The notes under the pieces: generated by a model
Seen by the model: the letters and a program-made list of their open reading frames with translations, nothing else
Told to the model about the DNA's origin: nothing
The model's database searches: none
NCBI GenBank assembly: GCA_007122505.1
Contig: SKTQ01000191.1
Location: 1 to 12,595 of the forward strand
From: Bacteroidales bacterium
Lineage (GTDB): Bacteria; Bacteroidota; Bacteroidia; Bacteroidales; UBA7960
Reading direction: 5' to 3'
DNA length: 12,595 bases
Position numbers and translations under genes: made by a program
Shown here: positions 7,091 to 12,595 of the stretch, piece after piece
How the letters are laid out: each line of letters opens with the position of its first letter
How positions within the stretch are numbered: position 1 is the stretch's first letter

Positions 7091-9337
7091 TTAGGATTCC
7101 GGTTCCAGTTTTCCAATGCGTGTCACTTTCTGAACACCCCTGATCTTTTTCAGCTTTTTGATGAGGTTTTTTAAATGTTGTGTGTCATGGATGTACAGCA
7201 TGAGTTCACCCTGGAAAGTGCCATCGTGTGTATCGATGTGGATATTCCTGATGTTCACATTGTACTCACTGGAAATTGTATTGGTGATGTCCTGCAGCAG
7301 TCCCACTTCATCAATGCCACTCAGTCGCAATCCGGCGAGGAATGCAATGCTTTGACTTGCCATCCATTTTGCTTTGACCACCCTGTAGGCATATTTTGAC
7401 AGTAGCTGTACTGCATTGGGGCAACTGTTCCGGTGTATTTTGATGCCGTCCTGTATGGTTACAAATCCAAACACATCGTCGCCGGGAATGGGGTTACAAC
7501 ACGGGGAGAATGTATAGTCCAGGTTTTCCAGGTTATCGCCGATGAGAAGGGTGTCCGGTTTTTCCTTCATTTGCTGGCGAATGGGGTCTTTTGGAGGTTC
7601 TTTGGTTTGCTGGCTGTCTTTCTGCCGTCCGAAGGGGTTACGGATATAGCTCAATATACCTCCACCTTCCTGTTCTGAAACATAGGTTTTGAGTTCCTTC
7701 TGCCCGATTTTACCGATGGCTACTTCATAATAGAGATCGAGGGGTGCGGGCAACTTGAAATAATCGAGCAGCTTTTGGATATTTTCAGGGGTGAACTCAA
7801 TTTTGAATTGCTTCAGCTTTCTTTCCAGTATTTCTTTACCGTCCTCTGCCTGGTTTTTTCTTTGTTCTTTCAGAGCTGCCTTGATCTTTCCTTTTGCGCG
7901 TGCTGTGGTGACGTAGTTTAACCAGTCGGGTTTGGGATGTTGTTTTTTGCTGGTAATGATTTCCACCTGGTCGCCACTTTTGAGTGCATGGCTTAAGGGG
8001 ACAAGCTTATGGTTAACTTTGGCTCCCAGGCAGTTGTCGCCCACCTGGGTGTGTATGCTATAGGCAAAGTCGAGTGCGGTAGAGCCCAGGGGGAGTGTAC
8101 GCAACTCACCTTTGGGAGTAAACACGATTATTTCATCGGAAAAGAGATTGAGTTTAAAATCATCGATAAAGTCGAGTGCATCGGATTCGGCACTCTTCAG
8201 TATTTCCCTGATCCTCCGCAGCCACTTATCGATACCGCTTTCGCCTGTTGTGGACTCCTTGTATTTCCAATGTGCAGCATAACCTTTTTCTGCCACTTCA
8301 TCCATCCTGGCTGTCCGGATTTGCACCTCCACCCATTTCCCCTGCCGGCTCATCACGGTGGTATGCAAGGATTCATAACCGTTGGCTTTGGGTGTGGATA
8401 TCCAATCGCGCAAACGATCGGGATTGGGTTGATAGATATCGGTCACCAGTGAATAAGCCTTCCAGCAGTCGGCTTTTTCGCGGAAATAAGGCGTGTTCAG
8501 GATAATCCGGATGGCAAAAATATCGTACACCTCTTCAAAGGGTACCTCTTTATTCTTCATCTTTCCCCAGATGGAACTGACTGACTTGGTCCGGGCCAGA
8601 ATATTGAAATCCAGTTTTTCCTTTTGCAGTGATCTCCGTATGGGCTTGGTAAACGACTGGATAAAACGCGACCGTTCTTCCCTTGTGTCGGCAAGTTTTT
8701 GCTGGATGGTCTGGTACACCTCCGGTTCGGTATATTTTAAGGCGAGGTCTTCCAGTTCGCTTTTGATGGCATGAAAACCCAATCTATGGGCCAGGGGTGC
8801 GAAGAGATACAGTGTTTCGTTGGCTACCTTTAGCTGCTTTTTCGGAGGGAGCGAGTCAAGGGTGCGCATATTGTGCAGGCGGTCAGCCAGTTTAATAAGG
8901 ATCACCCGCACATCGTCCGAAAGGGTTAGCAACATCTTCCGGAAATTTTCAGCCTGGATGGATGTTGTCTGGTCAAAAATGCCGGAAATTTTTGTGAGGC
9001 CGTCGATGATGCGCGAAACTTCCTCATCAAAATACTCAGAAATATCCTCGAGGGTATAGTCGGTATCTTCAACCACATCGTGCAGCAGGGAACATACAAC
9101 ACTGGTAGCACCCAGTCCGATCTCTTCCACCACTATTTTGGCTACAGCGATGGGATGATAGATGTAAGGCTCTCCGCTTTTCCTCCGGTGGTCAATATGG
9201 GCTTTGGCAGCAAAATCAAAAGCCAGCCTGATACGTTTACGGGCTTCCTTTCCTATGGTAGGCCGGCAAACGGTTAGCAGCGAACGATAACGCTTCAGTA
9301 TTTCCGCACGTTCCTTGGCAAGGGCAGCTTCATCCAT
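7091..9337 (-). CDS. rel: Bifunctional (p)ppGpp synthetase/hydrolase (Rel/SpoT family)
   Basis: A 748-residue long RSH protein that controls the stringent response by making (p)ppGpp from ATP and GTP/GDP and by hydrolysing it. The HD hydrolase domain is intact: YHPIAVA (His61), LLHDVVEDT (His86-Asp87) and ADRLHN (Asp152). The synthetase domain follows at about 245-360, with RTKSVSSIWGKM, YDIFAIRII (Asp272), STPKANGYESLHTTV (314-328) and WVEVQIRT (Glu337). The C-terminal regulatory half has a TGS domain (about 400-462), a helical region, a Cys/His-rich domain (SPCCNPIPGDD at 611, His635, Cys639) and a terminal ACT domain (about 665-745). Both catalytic sites look complete, so the protein should be bifunctional. 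The length is normal for the family. The start at ATG 9337 gives a typical N-terminus; a -7 element lies 30 bases upstream. Confidence 0.96.
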   Translation of the reverse strand: MDEAALAKERAEILKRYRSLLTVCRPTIGKEARKRIRLAFDFAAKAHIDHRRKSGEPYIYHPIAVAKIVVEEIGLGATSVVCSLLHDVVEDTDYTLEDISEYFDEEVSRIIDGLTKISGIFDQTTSIQAENFRKMLLTLSDDVRVILIKLADRLHNMRTLDSLPPKKQLKVANETLYLFAPLAHRLGFHAIKSELEDLALKYTEPEVYQTIQQKLADTREERSRFIQSFTKPIRRSLQKEKLDFNILARTKSVSSIWGKMKNKEVPFEEVYDIFAIRIILNTPYFREKADCWKAYSLVTDIYQPNPDRLRDWISTPKANGYESLHTTVMSRQGKWVEVQIRTARMDEVAEKGYAAHWKYKESTTGESGIDKWLRRIREILKSAESDALDFIDDFKLNLFSDEIIVFTPKGELRTLPLGSTALDFAYSIHTQVGDNCLGAKVNHKLVPLSHALKSGDQVEIITSKKQHPKPDWLNYVTTARAKGKIKAALKEQRKNQAEDGKEILERKLKQFKIEFTPENIQKLLDYFKLPAPLDLYYEVAIGKIGQKELKTYVSEQEGGGILSYIRNPFGRQKDSQQTKEPPKDPIRQQMKEKPDTLLIGDNLENLDYTFSPCCNPIPGDDVFGFVTIQDGIKIHRNSCPNAVQLLSKYAYRVVKAKWMASQSIAFLAGLRLSGIDEVGLLQDITNTISSEYNVNIRNIHIDTHDGTFQGELMLYIHDTQHLKNLIKKLKKIRGVQKVTRIGKLEPES

Positions 9338-9366
9338 GGTGTTTTTATCCCATTATTGACAATATG

Positions 9367-9374
9367 CAAAGATA
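9367..9374 (-). promoter_or_regulatory. Candidate -7 element of the rel gene
   Basis: On the minus strand 9374-9367 reads TATCTTTG, a full match to TAnnTTTG, 29 bases before ATG 9337. No clear -33 TTTG lies at the usual distance. The 12-bp palindrome at 9375-9386 directly abuts it upstream. Confidence 0.5.
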
Positions 9375-9386
9375 CTCAAATTTGAG
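9375..9386. repeat. 12-bp perfect palindrome abutting the rel promoter
   Basis: CTCAAATTTGAG is its own reverse complement. It occupies the spacer directly upstream of the candidate rel -7 element, a typical place for a repressor operator. No regulator can be named from sequence. Confidence 0.45.
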
Positions 9387-9389
9387 CCT

Positions 9390-9400
9390 CTGTTTAACAG
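9390..9400. repeat. Short palindrome CTGTTTAACAG between glyA and rel
   Basis: Five-base arms CTGTT/AACAG around a central T, three bases from the 12-bp palindrome. It covers the region where a -33 element of the rel promoter would lie. In RNA it could form only a weak four-pair hairpin. Confidence 0.35.
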
Positions 9401-9404
9401 GCCC

Positions 9405-9422
9405 GTTGCATATAAATGCAAC
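9405..9422 (-). repeat. Hairpin at the end of glyA, possible weak terminator
   Basis: GTTGCAT (9405-9411) and ATGCAAC (9416-9422) form a perfect 7-bp stem with a 4-base loop and overlap the last base of the glyA stop codon. No T-tract follows in the direction of glyA transcription, so it is not a standard intrinsic terminator. It may slow RNA polymerase or protect the 3' end. Confidence 0.45.
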
Positions 9423-10702
9423 TACCAGGCAAACAGCGGGAAACCCTCCATGAGGGTGTTCACCTTTTTGCGCACACCTGCTATCACTTCTTCGTTGTCA
9501 ATATTGGAAATCACCTCATCGATAAAGTCAACAATCTGAACCACATGCTCTTCCTTTAGTCCCCTTGTGGTTACGGCGGGTGTTCCGATGCGTATGCCGG
9601 AAGTTTGGAAAGGGGAGCGGCTATCGAAAGGAACCATATTCTTGTTGATGGTTATATCGGCTTCTACCAGGGTATTTTCAACCTTTTTCCCTGTGATATC
9701 GGGAAACTTGGAACGCAGGTCAATCAACATCAAGTGGTTATCGGTTCCGTTTGAGGTTACATGATAGCCTCTTTCCACGAAGGCGTCTGCCATGGCTTTG
9801 GCATTTTTCATCACTTGTATCCCGTAGTCACGGAATGAAGGCTTGAGTGCTTCGCCAAAAGCAACGGCTTTTGCGGCGATCACGTGTTCGAGCGGGCCAC
9901 CCTGCGTACCCGGGAAAACAGCACTGTCGAGCACCGCCGACATCATCTTGATTTGGCCTTTGGGCGTTTTAAGACCCCAGGGATTCTCGAAGTCATTGCC
10001 AATCAGAATCAGTCCACCCCTGGGACCGCGCAATGTTTTGTGGGTGGTGGTGGTGATGATATGACAATGTGGTAAGGGATCGTTCAGTAATTTGGCAGCG
10101 ATCAGCCCGGCAGGGTGTGCAATGTCTGCCAGCAAAATGGCTCCGACCTTGTCAGCAATTTCACGCATGCGGGCGTAGTCCCAGTCGCGAGGATAAGCGG
10201 AAGCACCTGCAATGATCATTTTTGGCTTTTCTTTCAGTGCAATGCGTTCCATCTCTTCGTAATCGATGGTTCCAGTATCCTCTTTAACGGTATAGGCTAC
10301 CGGTCTGTAAAGGATCCCCGATAAGTTTACCGGAGCTCCATGAGAAAGATGGCCACCGTGGCTGAGGTCAAGCCCCATAAAGGTATCGCCAGGGTTCAGG
10401 CAGGCCAGAAATACGGCGGCATTTGCCTGGGCACCACTGTGAGGCTGCACATTGGCCCATTCGGCACCGAACAACTCTTTTGCCCTGTCGATGGCCAATT
10501 GTTCTGTCTGATCAACAATCTGACAGCCACCATAATACCTGCGTCCGGGATATCCCTCGGCATATTTATTGGTCATCACACTGCCCATGGCCTCCAACAC
10601 ATGTTCGCTGGCAAAGTTCTCCGAAGCAATCAATTCAACTCCGTGCAACTGACGCTGATACTCCTGCTCTATCAAATCAAATACTTTGAGGTCTTTTTCC
10701 AT
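9422..10702 (-). CDS. glyA: Serine hydroxymethyltransferase
   Basis: PLP-dependent cytoplasmic enzyme that interconverts serine plus tetrahydrofolate with glycine plus 5,10-methylene-tetrahydrofolate, the main one-carbon source for purine and thymidylate synthesis. The 426-residue length is normal. Landmarks are ELIASENFAS (23-32), NKYAEGYPGRRYYGG (45-59), LADIAHPAG with Asp193 pairing with the PLP ring nitrogen, TTTTHKTLRGPRGG with the PLP-binding Lys222, and SGIRIGTPAVTTRG with substrate-carboxylate-binding Arg371. I chose ATG 10702 (MEKDLKVFDLIEQE); an in-frame TTG three codons upstream is possible but unnecessary. No tetrahydrofolate or glycine riboswitch-like structure is evident upstream. 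It is divergent from the secreted S9-like gene, with 167 bases between the starts. Confidence 0.97.
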   Translation of the reverse strand: MEKDLKVFDLIEQEYQRQLHGVELIASENFASEHVLEAMGSVMTNKYAEGYPGRRYYGGCQIVDQTEQLAIDRAKELFGAEWANVQPHSGAQANAAVFLACLNPGDTFMGLDLSHGGHLSHGAPVNLSGILYRPVAYTVKEDTGTIDYEEMERIALKEKPKMIIAGASAYPRDWDYARMREIADKVGAILLADIAHPAGLIAAKLLNDPLPHCHIITTTTHKTLRGPRGGLILIGNDFENPWGLKTPKGQIKMMSAVLDSAVFPGTQGGPLEHVIAAKAVAFGEALKPSFRDYGIQVMKNAKAMADAFVERGYHVTSNGTDNHLMLIDLRSKFPDITGKKVENTLVEADITINKNMVPFDSRSPFQTSGIRIGTPAVTTRGLKEEHVVQIVDFIDEVISNIDNEEVIAGVRKKVNTLMEGFPLFAW

Positions 10703-10768
10703 AATTTCCAAGGTGTTTTATGTTTTGTGATTATTTAGTATTCCTGCATTATTCATAAAAAGAAATCC

Positions 10769-10776
10769 CAAAATTA
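10769..10776 (-). promoter_or_regulatory. Candidate -7 element of glyA
   Basis: On the minus strand 10776-10769 reads TAATTTTG, fitting TAnnTTTG, with about 66 bases of leader to ATG 10702. A degenerate -33 (TTTCTG, 10800-10795) sits at about the right distance. Confidence 0.4.
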
Positions 10777-10818
10777 CATATAATTTAACAATCACAGAAA
10801 CAGGAATGTTCCGCGAAA

Positions 10819-10851
10819 TTGGTATTTTTACCCCGCAAATAATAGATTTTG
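10819..10851 (+). promoter_or_regulatory. Weak promoter candidate for the secreted S9-like gene
   Basis: TTG at 10819-10821 and TAGATTTTG at 10843-10851 resemble the -33/-7 pair, but the latter has one base too many (TA-n3-TTTG). A small GGTA-TTTT-TACC inverted repeat (10821-10832) lies between them. The leader before ATG 10870 would be only about 12 bases. Confidence 0.25.
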
Positions 10852-10869
10852 GTTTAATTAAGACACACG

Positions 10870-12595
10870 ATGAAAAAACGATGCTTTATTATCCTGATGA
10901 TGATTATCCCGTTTACCGCGATTGCCGGAGAAAAGATTGTTATTTCCCGCTGGCTTTCCACACCGGCTCTTGAGGTACATTATCCCCTGTTTTATGATGT
11001 TCCGAATGTAGAAGGCAATGTGTTTACTGACAGACAGTTGCTGCTATTTGACCACATGGATCTGCGTAACTACTATCCTGAAGAAGGCAAAACCCTGACC
11101 TGGTTAAACGGTCAGGATATGCAGTGGGATGTTGAGTTTACGGATGCCGGGGGGGTCATTAGCATTACAGGGCGAGACCCTGGCGACCTGCCGGAGATCG
11201 CATACCTGGCCACTTACATCCGGGCTGACAGATGGATGAAGGCCACACTGGAGCTAAAAAGCCCCTGGATGTTTGAAGCCTGGCTGAACGGCAAAAAGAT
11301 CGGCACCAAGTCCACCATCGAATCCAAAAAAGAAAAAGAAAACAATAACGATCCGGACAATGAAACCGGTACACCTGAAAACACGGAGCCGGGTGACAAC
11401 CGATCCGATTACGGAAGGATCAGGCACTCCATGGAATTAACCCGCGGCACGCATTTGTTGGTCATCAAAATGCTACGAACACCCATTGAAGGGCTGCCGT
11501 GGGAGATTGCGGGGAACATCATTCCGGAGGAGCCTTTTGGCCCCAACGATTTTTCCATTGCAAGCACACCGGAAACCATAAAGGATATTCTCCATTTTAT
11601 GGATGGTAAGAAAGTAAGCTCCGTTCGTCCCTCGCCCGACGGCCAAATGTATGCCGTGGGCTACCGTCGTTCGCTGCCTCCTTCGAACCGCTCCGAAACG
11701 TGGACCGATATCCGGAGGTTTTCCGACGGCAGCCTGGTACACTCATTCCGTCACGCAAGTGTTTCACGTCTTTCCTGGTTGCCTGCCACCAATGCCGTTT
11801 CCTATACCACAGTAAATGATGGGAAAACAACCATTCATTGGCATCATTTGGAAACCGGGGAAAAGAAAGTCATATTGGAGGATATTGCCGACTTTGCAGG
11901 CTTCCGCTGGTCACCCGAAGAAAGCTACCTGGTTTACTGGCTTAGGGAGGAAGGCAGCGGAACAGACGCTACCATGCGCCATATCATCGGTATGCAGGAC
12001 CGCCAGGCACATTTCAGACATCGTACATTTTTATACAAACTGGACGTGGCTTCGGGTATCCGGACGAGGCTAACCCACGGCAACCTGAGTACCAGTCTGC
12101 ACGATATCAGCCCGGATGGAAAACAACTGATATTCAGTAAATCACGCCCTGATTATCTTGAGCGGCCGTACATGAAGCATGATATTTTCATGGTAAATCT
12201 GGAGCAACTTACCGTTGACACTTTGTTTGCCGACAAAAGGTGGTCGGTAAGCTTACGCTTTTCGCCTGATGGCCGTTCCCTGCTGGCCACAGGAGGACCA
12301 TCGGCCTTCAACCGTGCCGGTGAAAATATCCCGGAGGGTATGATCGCGAACACTTATGATACACAGGCTTACATTGTTTCTTTGGATGATTTGGCCGTCA
12401 AACCTATAACCCTTGACTTTGACCCATCGGTGGTATCGGTTTACTGGCATGCCACTGACAATCAAATTTACCTGATAGCCGGAGAAAAGGACTACAGGAG
12501 GTTATTCAGGTATGATCCGGATCGTGACCGTTTTGAAAGGATTGAAACCGGAACTGATTACCTGTCGTCCATTCATTTTGCGGCCGGCGGGAGAA
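10870..12595 (+). CDS. Secreted beta-propeller protein, probable S9-family peptidase N-terminal part (3' end outside window)
   Basis: An uninterrupted frame from ATG 10870 runs off the window end, giving 575 residues. Residues 1-20 form a signal peptide (KKR, then the hydrophobic FIILMMIIPFTAIAG), so the product is exported. Residues about 25-220 look like an all-beta module: ATYIRADRWMKATLELKSPW, then a WLNGKKI strand pair and a later RGTHLLVIKML strand, as in ligand-binding jelly rolls. A polar linker (about 152-180) is inserted in it. From about 240 there are propeller-type repeats with SPDG at 255-258, SPEE at 348-351, SPDGK at 414-418 and SPDGR at 465-469. This arrangement is common in long Bacteroidota S9 (prolyl oligopeptidase/dipeptidyl-peptidase-like) enzymes, whose alpha/beta-hydrolase domain follows the propeller. 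That domain is not visible here, so a WD40/TolB-like binding protein remains possible. Confidence 0.75.
   Translation, partial: MKKRCFIILMMIIPFTAIAGEKIVISRWLSTPALEVHYPLFYDVPNVEGNVFTDRQLLLFDHMDLRNYYPEEGKTLTWLNGQDMQWDVEFTDAGGVISITGRDPGDLPEIAYLATYIRADRWMKATLELKSPWMFEAWLNGKKIGTKSTIESKKEKENNNDPDNETGTPENTEPGDNRSDYGRIRHSMELTRGTHLLVIKMLRTPIEGLPWEIAGNIIPEEPFGPNDFSIASTPETIKDILHFMDGKKVSSVRPSPDGQMYAVGYRRSLPPSNRSETWTDIRRFSDGSLVHSFRHASVSRLSWLPATNAVSYTTVNDGKTTIHWHHLETGEKKVILEDIADFAGFRWSPEESYLVYWLREEGSGTDATMRHIIGMQDRQAHFRHRTFLYKLDVASGIRTRLTHGNLSTSLHDISPDGKQLIFSKSRPDYLERPYMKHDIFMVNLEQLTVDTLFADKRWSVSLRFSPDGRSLLATGGPSAFNRAGENIPEGMIANTYDTQAYIVSLDDLAVKPITLDFDPSVVSVYWHATDNQIYLIAGEKDYRRLFRYDPDRDRFERIETGTDYLSSIHFAAGGR

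Noticed and set aside
8009..8452. Plus-strand open frame of 147 codons opposite rel.
   Set aside because: It is antisense to the conserved synthetase and TGS domains of rel; its composition is that of a shadow frame.
10703..10869. A riboswitch in the glyA leader.
   Set aside because: The leader is short and A/T-rich, and I could not find paired arms or conserved cores resembling the tetrahydrofolate or glycine classes.
11473..11742. Minus-strand open frames opposite the secreted propeller protein.
   Set aside because: The plus strand is open without a stop for 575 codons and has a signal peptide and SPDG repeats, so these are shadows.
1..12595. Defence system, mobile element, CRISPR array, prophage or biosynthetic cluster.
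   Set aside because: All sizeable frames are assigned to core metabolism, regulation or envelope genes; I saw no direct-repeat arrays, transposase motifs or integration sites.

Overview
The window looks like ordinary housekeeping chromosome from a member of the Bacteroidota, probably Bacteroidales or Marinilabiliales. The signs are: promoter-like TAnnTTTG (-7) elements upstream of most genes; start codons preceded by A/T-rich sequence instead of clear Shine-Dalgarno sites; a single-chain fusion of the E1 alpha and E1 beta subunits of a 2-oxoacid dehydrogenase; a PspC protein with a long membrane tail; and a Rel/Fur/PurA cluster on one strand. Rubrerythrin fits an anaerobic or microaerobic lifestyle. 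I saw no rRNA, tRNA, CRISPR array, insertion sequence or phage gene, and no intergenic gap longer than about 170 bases.

Layout. At the left edge (+ strand) is the 3' part of a PspC-domain gene whose frame breaks at a run of nine A's (219-227). Its membrane-spanning tail continues in the next frame to 676. A promoter at about 699-729 then serves the fused E1 alpha/beta gene (797-3211, +). A strong hairpin terminator that can work in both directions (about 3268-3306) separates it from a long block of minus-strand genes. In their own direction of transcription, right to left, these are glyA (10702-9422), rel/spoT (9337-7091), a Fur-family regulator (6985-6521), purA (6347-5010), a class I SAM methyltransferase (4924-4076) and rubrerythrin (3907-3326). 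At the right edge, divergent from glyA, is a secreted protein (10870 to beyond the window) with a signal peptide, a beta-sandwich-like N-terminal part and a beta-propeller. It looks like the N-terminal part of an S9-family peptidase whose catalytic domain lies outside the window.

How the genes relate. GlyA (one-carbon units), PurA (first committed step from IMP to AMP, GTP-dependent) and Rel (makes and degrades (p)ppGpp from GTP/GDP and ATP) all touch purine nucleotide metabolism. PurA is a known target of ppGpp inhibition in other bacteria. Fur-family regulators and rubrerythrin both belong to metal and peroxide physiology. Each minus-strand gene from glyA to purA, and rubrerythrin, has its own candidate -7 element, so the block is probably several transcription units and not one operon.

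I did not find a clear undescribed system. The observations most worth a second look are the A9 frame break in the PspC gene, the Asp-Asp pair replacing Asn-Asn in the thiamine diphosphate motif of the fused E1, and a cluster of three palindromes around the rel promoter.
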